A DNA stretch of 64,000 nucleotides from Larimichthys crocea (Eukaryota; Chordata; Actinopteri; Sciaenidae), in contig NC_040013.1 in the NCBI RefSeq assembly GCF_000972845.2, positions 10,194,061-10,258,060 of the forward strand, given 5' to 3'. Below, piece after piece: positions 1-17,075 of the stretch. Position 1 is the stretch's first letter. Every line of letters begins with the position of its first letter. Under the pieces are notes generated by a model that did no database searches, was not told where the DNA came from, and was given only the letters and a program-made list of their open reading frames with translations. Both the position numbers and the translations under genes were made by a program.

Positions 1-5968
<5,968 letters not shown>

Positions 5969-7147
5969 TTTGTTCTTCGACTGGACTAGTTTCTCCCGAG
6001 AAGACCTAGAGAATTCCTCTATCTTCTTCTTCCTGTTGTTACCGCCTCGATCCAGATTGGAGGTTTCATAGACTGACCCTTGAAACGAAAGAATAAACCG
6101 TGAGCAATAAAACCTTTAACACGTTGCTGACAACAGGAGCTCACAGGCCTGGCACAACCACTGTAAACAAGACGTCTACGGACTACAGTAACGTATGCTC
6201 ACTTTGGACACGGTGGCACTTCCCTCGCCAAACGCTCCTGTTTTCACCCAGCAGGGGGCGCAGGAGGACAAGACACTGGGTTATAATTACCGAGGACGGT
6301 CAATGCATACAAATGAACATAGCTACCAATGCATTGAATGAGGGGCGATGATCAATATTTTCATCTCGGAAACAACGATCAATAATTCCACTTTAAAAAT
6401 AACAGCAACTATAGGATCCCTGTAAGCAGGCAATATAGGTTATATGGAAAAGGCCGTGCAATCAATTGATTGTGTTCCCATATTATGCACTAGTGTGTGT
6501 GTGAGCTATTTCTCTGAAATTGCAGTGTTTACCCAACACAAGGTTATGCTTGCTTAACGTGTCGCTGCTTTTAGGATAAAGTTGAGGAGTCCACGTGATG
6601 AAAAAAAAAAAATCAATATTTCCCCCCCGAAGTAGCCTCAGTAATGAATAAAATCAAATAAAACAAGACTGATTTCTCCAGAGTGCCTGTCAACTTTATG
6701 ATTTAGCCCAACAACTACCTCTATCCAGAACAGCACAGTCATCCACAGACACACACAAAAAAGTAGGCTAGCCAGTTTTACGCGTTGGAGACCCGGCAGC
6801 ATCCTGCAGGCGAGGGATCTCCGACATGATCTCATTTATAACTCCGTATTTCTGTGGTATTATCTTCAAATATGGACATTAACTTGTTGGAAAATAAGAA
6901 AGATGCTGTCTGTTCCAGGACACGCCCTGTCGCTGGAAAGTGCTCTCTCCATCGCGCAGTCTAGTCTGGTCTACCAAATCGCAGGCTGTATGTTTCCCTG
7001 CGTTTAATCCTGTTAAATGACAGCCAAAAAACTTCAAGTACAGATAATATCAGGCTGTCAACCGGTCTTTTTCCCTCCTCCAAAGCCGCACCGGGGCATC
7101 TCCTCCTGTTAATCTCGGCAAAGAAAGAGAGGCTCTACCTACCGGGC
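5969..7147. promoter_or_regulatory. Head-to-head interval between fhip2a and ablim1, probable divergent promoter region
   Basis: fhip2a starts on the minus strand at 5968 and the first candidate ablim1 ATG is on the plus strand at 7148. The fhip2a 5' UTR probably lies at about 5969-6080. Part of the interval (about 6120-6300 and 6900-7150) is CpG-containing. There is no obvious TATA box for fhip2a. The same divergent arrangement of FAM160B1 and ABLIM1 is known in human. Promoter function is inferred from position and composition only. Confidence 0.5.
6248..6261 (+). promoter_or_regulatory. CTCF-like motif
   Basis: CCAGCAGGGGGCGC matches the known CTCF core consensus CCASYAGRKGGCRS, with the last base ambiguous between matches. 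It lies about 280 bp upstream of the fhip2a start codon, between the two divergent genes. The same GCAGGGGGCG word is also frequent in fish DNA in general, so occupancy is unproven. Confidence 0.45.
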
Positions 7148-7160
7148 ATGTCTGCTAGAG
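7148..7160 (+). CDS. ablim1: Candidate alternative first coding exon of ablim1 (MSAR)
   Basis: ATG TCT GCT AGA G is followed directly by the strong donor GTGAGT. It leaves phase 1, which fits the acceptor at 26380 to give MSAR-VAHAQ. The sequence 5' to it is CpG-containing. With only 13 coding bases, the case rests on donor quality, phase and position near the divergent promoter. It could be chance or a 5' UTR exon. Confidence 0.4.
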
Positions 7161-8639
7161 GTGAGTATCTTTTGCCGCAGAAGCCTTCATAACAACACAT
7201 ATAGAGGAAGAAAGTCTCTTAATTTTGGGGGGAGAAGGGGGGGTCTTGGTTCAAGGATGGATGCAATGGAGACCAGAGCCCATTTGCGTCGTCTTTCGGG
7301 AGGATCAGGCTGTGATAATGACACTGTTATTGTAAGTAGGTTACACCGGTGCATAGCTGAACTACAGCTTCCACTGCTGCAGCCCTTTCTAGACAGCCTA
7401 CAACTTATTTTGTTAATATAAACACTTTGGACTCTGGTGCTACCTATAAATAGATCACTTTAAATGAATAATAAATCCCAGCTGTGATAATGAACCTTCT
7501 CTGATTGCTGTTTCTTTAGAAATTTGACATCTTTAATCAGGGATGGTGCATATCCTGAGTTAAAGGCTGCACACACCCTAATTGTTGCCTGAAGGGAAGC
7601 TGTTGATGGATGATTGTTTAGCATATTTTGTGCATTCCTAATTGACTGACCTGTAATACAATGGAGAGGTGAAATTTGAGCATCGTTTGTACTTGTCAAG
7701 TGTTTTAGCTGACAAATTGCAAACTATCATGCCGTGCAACAATCGGAACCTGTGTGAGCTGAGATGATGTTCTCGCTGAGCACAAAACACCTGCAAACAG
7801 TGCAGGCGGAGCGTCTTTGTTCCCATCAGGTGGGCCTGTGTGCTGTCCTGGATTTGTGTCAGGTGACTGTGTCCTCTGGCAGAAATGAGCCTTCCAGCTG
7901 TTCCCACTATAGGTTGTGATCAGGTGATCTGGCACCGATTGACAGATGGATGGCAGTGGAGAAGTTGACCTCAGGGTTATTCCAGTTGGATTCATCATGA
8001 CTGGTTTGATCCTGTTATTGGCTAAAACACAAACCTAAAGCAGCTCAGGCTGTACAGTATGTCCTTCCCATTCAGACTGAATGGTTGAGCCTGTGTAGGA
8101 AGATGGCTTTGAACCCTTACCTCATCACTGATGTGGCCTACTCTCCTCCATGGCCGCTGGTGGAGATCGATGAAGCTTGGAGACCACTCCTTGACAGCCC
8201 CCCTGTGGTCCATAGATCTGATTAGCACACTTAAGCCCCTGCAAACAGCCAGTCATTATTTATGAGAAGTAACTGCACCATACAGTAGTATGATAGGGAA
8301 CGGCCAATTATCTTATAATGTGTTGGTTACACACATGTGAGGTTATTAATTCATTATCGCAGATAAATCAGGCACAACATGAGTATAAGTAACAATATGT
8401 CAAATCAAACACTGAGTGAATGTCTTTTCAATTGCTCTGGCTTTGGTACATGAGAACTTAATTAACATCATGTTTCATAATATTTGAAAGGAGATAAGAA
8501 GTATATTTGTGTAGATAATATTTCAGAATGATTTGGATTGAGAAAATGTATTGTTTTCCTAAACTTTGTAAGGAATTTGCATGGATGTCCCAATATGTTT
8601 TAGACAGTCAGAATATCTTTTTTGCCATGTTGATAAATT

Positions 8640-8885
8640 AAATTTGTTGAATGTTGACAATTAATTAGTCAATCAACAGAAAAAAACTGTCTTGATTATT
8701 TATTTATTTCCCAGCAAAATTCCAAACTATATTCCAATCACAAAGAGTTGCTGCTTTTCTTTGTTATGGTGATAGTAAACATAAAATGTTTGGGTTGTGG
8801 ATTTCTGGTCAGCCAAAATTAAAAAATAGAATTAGAAATTGATGACTTTCTGAAACAATCAAGACAACAATTAATTTTCAGCATA
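8640..8885. repeat. Diverged interspersed fish repeat
   Basis: Resembles a family I know from teleost genomes that has ATTAATTAGTCAATCAACAG-like ends and an internal segment reading GCTGCTTTTCTTTGTTATGG followed by GATAGTAAAC. Boundaries are approximate and the copy is decayed, with no open reading frame. Confidence 0.5.
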
Positions 8886-9049
8886 TTTAACAAAAAAGAA
8901 AATATTTTCCGTCCTGATGTGGATGACTGGAATGAAATTACATCATCACTGATCCCTCTTTATGCTCAAGGTATCATTATATCATTGCAGACTCAGCCGA
9001 TACTTTTTACACTGGTTCTATTATTATAGACATTCTAGCACCCAGATTA

Positions 9050-9357
9050 TGGCTGCAACTAATGATTATTTTCATTTCAGGTCAGGTCAGATTTATTGAT
9101 TACTTTGGTCCAAAAAATGTCTGAAAACTGTAAAAAGTAACAAGTTGACATCCTCAAATGTCTGCTTTCGTCCTCAACTCAGATAATCAGTTTATAGTCA
9201 TAGATGACTAAATAAAACCCAATCTTCACACTTAAGAAGCTATAACTTCTTTTCCCTTTAGAAATTACTCAAAATGATGAATCGATTATCAAAATAGTTG
9301 TTGATTAATATAATAATTTACAACTGATTGATTAACCAACTAATTGTTGCAACTCTG
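9050..9357. repeat. MITE-like interspersed fish repeat with inverted termini
   Basis: Begins GGCTGCAACTAATGATTATT and ends TAATTGTTGCAACTC, so the termini are roughly inverted (CTGCAACTAA against TAATTGTTGCA). Internal words (TCCTCAAATGTCTG, ATCGATTATCAAAATAGTTG) match a very common non-autonomous repeat of teleosts. It encodes no protein. Exact class and target-site duplication were not established. Confidence 0.6.
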
Positions 9358-10129
9358 TATCATGAAACTTGGAAAAAGGCTCATGTTACTCCACTTTTCC
9401 CTCCTAGTGTGCATTTATGATTAGCAGCCCCTCCCTCGGTTGTCAAGCGTCAGCCATTACTGTGCTCTCAGTCTTGCAGTCGCCCCGCCTCCCATCCCCC
9501 ACCCCTCTTATCAGCACAAGGCCATAAGCTTTACCTTGGTAGTGATGCACTTCCATTAGTCACCCCACCTTTTAATACACCCTTACGGGCAGACTGCTCT
9601 ATCTGGGCCTTTCAGTGTCATCATATTTCCTGTGCTGCTGTCTTTTGTCTCGTTTTTCAAAAAAAATAAAACCTTAATTAATTTATTTTATAAAACCATT
9701 ATCCCGGGGATGTTGCCAGAGCACATGCTGTATATTATTTCAAGTAGTGCTTTCACTTTCATAGGTAACTATGAGCTCATTGAATCTGCCACTGATGGCC
9801 ATTAAGCAGTTCGACCACAGCAACAGGGGGTTAAGTGCATTGTTCAAGGTCACCTGGATAGTGGCATTTGAGGAAAGGAGGGGTCTTTCTTTTCCATCTG
9901 ACATTGTATTCTTAAAACCTACCACAGTCCTGCCATTCAGCGTAATCTCTTCATTTATTTTTATAATTTTCTGCTCTGCTTCCATTGGTTGTCTACTGTT
10001 TATGTTGGCTGTTCATATGTGGGAGAATTTATTGTTCATCTTGGTCCATTTAAGCCATTTATCTCAGCTCCACAGCAGAATCTTAAAACAACATGTTGGA
10101 CGGCAGAGTTCTCACATGTGTGGGTTATT

Positions 10130-10163
10130 CAGTTTACTGCTGCTCGTGGGCAGCAGTAAACTG
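10130..10163. repeat. Perfect 14-bp inverted repeat (hairpin)
   Basis: Arms 10130-10143 (CAGTTTACTGCTGC) and 10150-10163 are exact reverse complements around a 6-base loop. It is too short for a typical microRNA precursor, and pairing does not clearly extend beyond the arms. Function unknown. Confidence 0.6.
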
Positions 10164-10740
10164 CTTAAGTCTGTCATATTTTATATTTGATTTTATGGAA
10201 CATTTGGAAGGCATTGTAGTGAAGTAGTAAAGTGTGTTGAACTAAATCTCAGAAAACATGAACCATGAGTTTACAACCTTTCACTGTTATTTTTTGGGGG
10301 GATATTTAGCCCTGTGATCATAGTCAATATACATGCAAAACATAATTGTAGTAAATTCTAACTTATTTTCATGTAATTTTGCAAATCACTACTACTTCTT
10401 ATAAGATTTTGCATAAATGCAAGTCATAGAGAGTTATGTAAGCTGGAAGAAATTGTTGGTACTCTAGTTTGCGGGTTACTCTTCTCTGTTTTATCCCCAT
10501 CCCCAATAGACTACACTGTTTCTTTTTTCAGTTATCAGATCTAAAAGTAATCGTTACATTTTGGGTGTCTGGATAGCTTTAAGTGATGGTAGCAAAGAAA
10601 GTCCTCCCCCTGATACCTGGCACGTGTCCTGTTTTGCCCTTCTCTGAACTCCTTCATCGCCCCGCCCTTTCCTGGTGGGCTAGCACATCCTGCACACCAT
10701 ACCTGTTACACTGCAGTGTAATATGGATGATCAATGGTGG

Positions 10741-11020
10741 ATAAAAAAGGAGGCACGGCTCCATACTGCAGTAACCTAATCTGATACGTTCTCCTCATCC
10801 GACCACAGGAGAGGGCTGCTCATGCTCCAACAGCACGACCCTCTGCATCAGCACTTTTCTGTGTGTTTGTGTGTGTGTGTGTGTGCATACTGTATGTGCG
10901 AATATGAGGGTTAGTGTGCGCGCGCATGCATGTGTCCTGGCAAAAGCCTGAATAATTGATGAGCAGGGGAAGGAGTAAAAGCGCTGCCGGACGGGACTGT
11001 GTGTGTGGGAGTGTGTAGAG
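10741..11020 (+). promoter_or_regulatory. Candidate promoter and 5' UTR of the second ablim1 first exon
   Basis: An A-rich TATA-like word ATAAAAAA at 10741-10748 lies about 280 bp before the ATG at 11021, with a CACGTG E-box upstream near 10622. A GT microsatellite (about 10859-10886) lies in the presumed 5' UTR. Evidence is positional only. Confidence 0.3.
10859..10886. repeat. (GT)n microsatellite
   Basis: GT-rich run interrupted by a T, in the presumed 5' UTR of the ablim1 first exon at 11021. Confidence 0.85.
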
Positions 11021-11111
11021 ATGGGGGAGAGGGATACAGTGAAGCAGGAGCCTGGCTACGATGGGCTCTGCAACTACGCCCAAAAAATCACCTCCTGCTT
11101 CGGACTGGATG
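11021..11111 (+). CDS. ablim1: Alternative first coding exon of ablim1
   Basis: Encodes 30 residues starting MGERDTVKQEPGYDGLCNY and ending SCFGLD, then donor GTAAG after one extra base (phase 1). This phase matches the shared acceptor at 26380. The peptide is not low complexity and is open only as far as a good donor, as expected of a true first exon. The matching human isoform start could not be recalled with certainty. Confidence 0.6.
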
Positions 11112-13247
11112 GTAAGAAAAAAGATGAAGAGGAGGGGGGTGTGCGTTTCCTCTGCTGTGGAACAGGCTGCAGAAACGGCAGATGCTGTGAAATGTTTGGG
11201 ATGTGTTTTGTGTGCGATGCTGATTTTGCTGCGTGCAGGGACAGCAGTCTTGTTTTCTGAGCATGTACGTGTTTGTTCTTGTGTGAGTAGTTGTGTCAAA
11301 CCCATAGAGTGGATGACAATTGGAGGGCAGAGCCTTACTGCAGCAGAATAGCATGTCCTTAGATACTCTCTGGTCCATGTGTCTGCATGTGTGGGTGTAA
11401 GAGTGTACGTCTTCTTGTGTATACCTCACTATCACACTTCATCTTGTATCTGGAACGAAACTTTAGCTTTCTAAACTGGAGGATGAAGGTGTCCTTGTAA
11501 GCGGAACCTAAATTAAATCAAATTAGTTAAATACTGTATTGATGTAAACAGTAGTTAACTCAGCCAGCCAAGGTCCAACAATCCTGTTTCTATGCACCCT
11601 TTCAGACAAAGAGGAAAATCATTAAATTTGAAGTGCAGGCCAAGCCCGACATCTCCAGACTCAAAGGATATATTGTGCTTTGTCATTGTCTGCTGTGCTT
11701 TTCATAATGCCTATACATACCGCAATGATTAATTTCATTTTGCGGAAGAAAGTAGATAGATGTGATTATCTGTTTTGTGATTTATCTGCTTGATGAATAT
11801 TATATGTCATGTGAGTTTTTCTGCTTTTAGTTAATAATATGTGTGTGTGTGTGTCAGTCTTGTTTTTTTATGTTTAAAAAAACAGCATGTTCTCCATGTT
11901 TGGTTTCAAACATATCTGAGCACTGTGAGGTCATTTTGTTTTTGTGGAGTTTGCTCAGATTCTCTCTGTGTACCATCCCTCCCACCAGGACGTGTCGATG
12001 ACTCAAAATGTACTTCATGCACAACTGACTTTTTCCCAGGAAGGTGAACACATCTTTGAGTCAAGAAAGAGTGCTTGTAAAAATTCAATATCTGGATGTT
12101 ATGTGGTTATTTGGCTTGTCAAGAAAACATTCTGTAAGTCTTTGCAGAAACAAATTCATCCCAACATTTGACGGTTTGAAGATTAAAAACTCAGAACACG
12201 CCTTCTTACTAAGCTACATCTTCCAAAATCCTATACCCACCGATTTTCGCCAGATAATAAAAAGCCGTTGCTGATGTAATTTCCACTACAGCGCTGATGT
12301 AATCACAGTATTTTTTTATTATAAAGGATCCTGCTGATGTTTAACAGTGGGTTTGTGCATTGTTGGCTGCTGGAGTGACCTTGCTGCTTGTTGACCTTAT
12401 AAAGGACTGGCAGACTCCCAAAGCAATCTACCCTGAAAGTATATCTTGGATCACTGTGATGCTCTGCACTATGCATCCATTTGGCACACAAAATCACCTT
12501 AATGCAAAGTACATTCACACGAAAAAAACACACTTTATGAACCTAATGGAATCTAGACGCATCTAAAATGCTTTCACAGATAGGATCTTGTTGTTTTTTA
12601 GCACACCAAACACAATGTGTTTGCTTTTTGAAAGGTCTTACATATTCTCAGCTCTTCATTGGACAGATGTGAATAAGCATAGCCATGACTAGAATGCACA
12701 TGTGCCACATCAGGTCTAGAGAATCCCACCATACACCGATGTACCTGATGTAGAGCTACCTAACCCCACCCAGAAGATAATCATAGGCTCCACGTCAGCT
12801 CTAAGCTGCTTAAGGCACCAGGCTGGTTTGGGCTGAAGACTCTCATAGTATAAGCTTCTTTGACTGTTTCCCACTGTGCGCCGCCTGCAGCAGAGTGCTT
12901 TGTCATACCTGCCGCCTGATGTTTGGCATCTCCACCTCAATGTGGATGTCAGGACTACACAACTTACACCCACTTCAGGTCTGAAGTGACAGGTAGAGGG
13001 ACCCAAAGAGGAGCAGTTTCCACTGGAGGCCTCACTGGATAATGTCATGCATTTATGATGAGTTGCTTTGAAGTTGCCCATCAAGCTTTGGCTCCTTTGT
13101 TTCCGCTTTGTGCCTCTACAAGCACCCCAAGTTCTCGATGTCTAAAGGCAACTGGATTTTAGAGCGAACTAAGCCCGCACCCTGGACAACGTCTACCAGC
13201 AGTGCTTCGTCCTTCTCTGTGGGACAGTTGAAGGGGAGCAGGGCACC
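11112..13247. other. ablim1 intronic sequence and 5' UTR of the long-isoform first exon
   Basis: No exon or repeat recognised up to the long-isoform start at 13248. The last few hundred bases should include its 5' UTR and promoter, but no clear core element was seen. Confidence 0.5.
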
Positions 13248-16200
13248 ATGCCCAACCTGCCCAATCTGAATAGCCTGGGCAAGCTGTGCAGCTCCAGCCG
13301 TAGCCACAATGTCAACCGCACCCGGGTGAGACGCAAGAGCTCGGTCAAGCGCATGTCGATCATTGAGGATGGGCAAGTGGCTGAGATCCTGTACCTCATT
13401 CCTAAAGAATACATGGAGCAGATGCCCTACCTCAACCCAAATGACTATTATCTAAGTGAGAGGCTGAACGATTTCGCTACAGGTAGGACAGGAGAAAATA
13501 TGTATCTAGATCTGTCTATCTGAAACATTTATTCACCCATCTCTCATTACAGCCATCATCCATTTTAACTGTGGCAGCTTTAATGATTGTTTTATCAGGA
13601 CTTTTATTTGTTAATAAGACAAGGGGCTTATTTTTGTTCTGCATTGGAGTTTGGCTGCTCTGCTTTGTATTTCGTCTGCAAGTAGGCGTCCGACAGTGAA
13701 TTGATTAATTGTTGCTCAGAGATTACTTCATTCTAAGTGGATGGCACTGAGTTATTACACTTGAGGCTTTTCACATCTGACCTGTGTATATGTATGAGAG
13801 CTCCTGTGCATGAGTTACGCATTCATAACTTCCCAAATTCAGCAAATTCTGAAAAAAGTCTGGAAATTAATCACCGTCCTCTTTATAGTTATATAATGCT
13901 ATAACCCTAACTCATATAACCCTAACTGCAGATGTGCTGCAATTTGCCAAGCAACAGCACATGAGGAAGTAACATGGCAGCTTACACCAGGATTACAACA
14001 TGGGCATGAAGACAAATCGAGATTTCCAGACCTTATGTATTCTCTGACTGCATGCCAGGCGCAGTAGTAAAATCATCATTGCTTGGCAATTGGTTGCTTG
14101 AAAATACCACAGACAGCAGTGACTTATTCTTCTATTTTGGTGTTAAATTTAGATTTGGGAGAATAGACCAGTTCAAGGAATGTTTCTTTCTGCAAAGTGA
14201 CCCTGGATCAAAGATGACATAGAGGTCAAGGCATTTCATTTCCTTAGGGACAGCTAAAATAAACCAAAGAGTGACACCCAATAGCTGCTTTCTGAAACCC
14301 AGTATCTTAGAACAAAAACACTGATGCTTTCAAACTCAGAAAGCAAGTGTTGAACTGTCCCCCCAACAATGTTGAAACTCGGTGTCTTGTAAATAATTCT
14401 GCTATATTTCATTAGCTGAGTGCTTTTGAATATGAGTGGCATTGACTCTGCTCCCCTGGTGGTGTTATCCAGAGGTCACCAAGTGACTGATGATTTCTCA
14501 AAGAAACAAAAATATAAGTCAGCAGCCCAACATTCCTGTGGACTGTAGACTAAAAAAATGCCTTGAAAGAAGTGTTCGAATGAAAATATATTTCTGTGTA
14601 TTCAGAGTAGTACAACACAGGAATGTTAATGCGGCATGGGTGAACATGATTGCAGAGGATTGCTGTTCAAAAGGTTCTCACTTTTTTTTTTGGTTTTTGT
14701 TTTGTAACTCAATTTAAAATAGTAACACGCAGGTGTCTGTGTTTCAAAAGAGTTGAAGGGTTCATCCTGGTTATTTGTAGTTTCTGACTGTCATGCTCTG
14801 TGTTTGCTGGATTTGTAAATCGGCAAATTGTCATTCAGTGCAGCAAGTGTTGAAACATGGTTCTGGATGCATTTGTTTGTGTTTATGTGTGTGTGTGTGT
14901 CTGGCACCCTACAATCCTAATTTTAATCCCAGGGATAACTGCAGTATAGCCGCACGAAGCGCTTTTGTTTACTGTAAATGTGACCTCTTGCATTAGAATG
15001 TCAGTCTGGCTTCAGTACTTAAGGCAATAGTCTTAATCAAATGGCTTTTATGGATAACAATGAAATGTACATGCATGGTAACAGTGTTTCAACTGCACTG
15101 ATGCCAGGTTATAACTGGACAGTCGTACATGGATCATCCATAGGTGAGCCAGAACCCTTTCATCCATGGATAATAGGCTTTGCTCGTCGGGAATTGCTCT
15201 TGGCAAGCCTTGTATAGCATGAATGTCTAAGAGCTCCAACAAAGATTATTAAAAGAGTGAAGATGATAAAAGGTCCATTACACTATTATGAGAAGACACA
15301 TTAACAAGACTTCTTTTGTTGCTTGTAGCAGTTAGTAGCCACACTGTAAACATCTGATTTTCTTAAAGAGATGGTTTCTGACCACCCAAAATTTGGAAAA
15401 CAGGTTTCATTAAAAACTACTTGCATCTTGAGTCACCACAAACTCCTTACATGTGTCTCTGCCCTCATAATAAAAAAGGGTGGAGAGAAATTTCCGTTAA
15501 CTATTTTTTGCCGTTTGCCTCATTGGAATGTCTCTATTGCCCGATGGGAAGAAAACGCCCCTGTACAAAGTGATGTACGTTGTTGGGTATCCACCAGGTG
15601 GCACAGTTGACACTGCAGAGAATGAATGCACTCTGAATGCATAATGGGCTGACTGCATCAGCAATTACAGAGGTGATGCTGATGCAAAACTGTTCCTTCC
15701 CAACAGCCATAGAAAGGTACAGTGAGGCTCCAGCATGTGACAGAAGGATCAGTGACTGCCTGGTCCCCAGAGGCTGCCTGTGTGACGTGGCTTACTTACT
15801 TCTCAACTCATACTGTCTTTAGCTTACACACTGAGGCATCTACAAACATTAAATTGATCTCCTGCTATGTCTTTGCTGGGTCTTTTGTGGAGTAATGTGG
15901 TAATTTCAGTTGCAGATGATATAAGAGCTGGTGTGTTCACCAGGTTTAGCCAGGAACGTGCTCTCCCGTGCTCTTTGTAATTGGATTCCAGAGGATTCAC
16001 TAAAGATATTAATACAAAGCTCATGCTAGAGATCAGGCTAAGTATGACCTTCGACCTAATATGGCCTCTCTTGACTTTGCATGCTGTCCTCGTGCAGAAC
16101 GCAACCTCCTGGAAAAGGTGTGATTATTAACAACTTAACACCCAAGGTGAGCCTGGCTTTGATGCGTGCGTATGATCGTGGTCAGTGTTGATTGGATCTG

Positions 16201-17029
16201 ATTACTGTAGTTAACCCCTATTGTCATCATCATTATCACTTTTTATACTGTGGATAATATTCTCACGTATCAAACACATCTGTCATCTCATTTTAATCAT
16301 TCATGTTGCTTGGTGCTATAACCACCTCTAGATACTGTCATGAAAAACCAACATTTACAAAAGAAATCAGCCAGACTTTTAGCCACAGTTACTGATCTCC
16401 GCCTGCTGCCCTGTTGTACTGATACAAAGCTTTTGTGTGAGTGTCATGCAGTGATGTGGTAAAGGGTTATTCCCATCCAAATTCAGTTTGTAGAACTTTT
16501 TATATGTGGAATAGAGATCCTTATTTTTAAATAAATCACACTGTTTACACAGAAATCAAACTGATGCGCTATATGAAGACATGATGTTACAACTGGAAAA
16601 GAGAGAACTGGAGAAGAAAGTCTGATGTAACAGATTTATTTATATATCCAGTTTATATAAATACTGTACATACATTCAGCCACAGTTCTTAACATGTGCG
16701 TCTACAATGGCATGTGATGTGTGTGTTCATCACTGTACTTTTACATGCTTAACGTGGTCTGTTTTGGGGATTTGACCAAAAAAAAGCTAATAATTTTTTT
16801 GGTCACACAGAAGCAGCAGCAGCAGCAGCCACCTGGTTGCTGCAATGAGGAGGCGGCTGACACAACAGAGGGACTGAGAGAGGGAGCAGGAAGGGAAGAG
16901 GGAGGAGGAGTGGGCAGAGGAGGAGGAGGAGGAGGAGGAGGTGGAGAGGGATGGGAGGAAAACAGGCAGTCGGGAGGCAAACCCCACGCTGTAGCAGCGT
17001 TTTTGGGAGGAGAGCTTAGTAGCGCCTAC

Positions 17030-17075
<46 letters not shown>

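Larger units (their letters stand above)
7161..11020. other. Intronic/upstream ablim1 sequence with repeat copies
   Basis: No coding exon recognised. It holds two diverged interspersed repeats (about 8640-8885 and 9050-9357) and a short perfect inverted repeat at 10130-10163. The rest is unremarkable. Confidence 0.6.

Noticed and set aside
10820..11305. Minus-strand 161-codon open frame
   Set aside because: Antisense to a GT microsatellite and the ablim1 exon at 11021; Thr/His repeats from the microsatellite, no motif.
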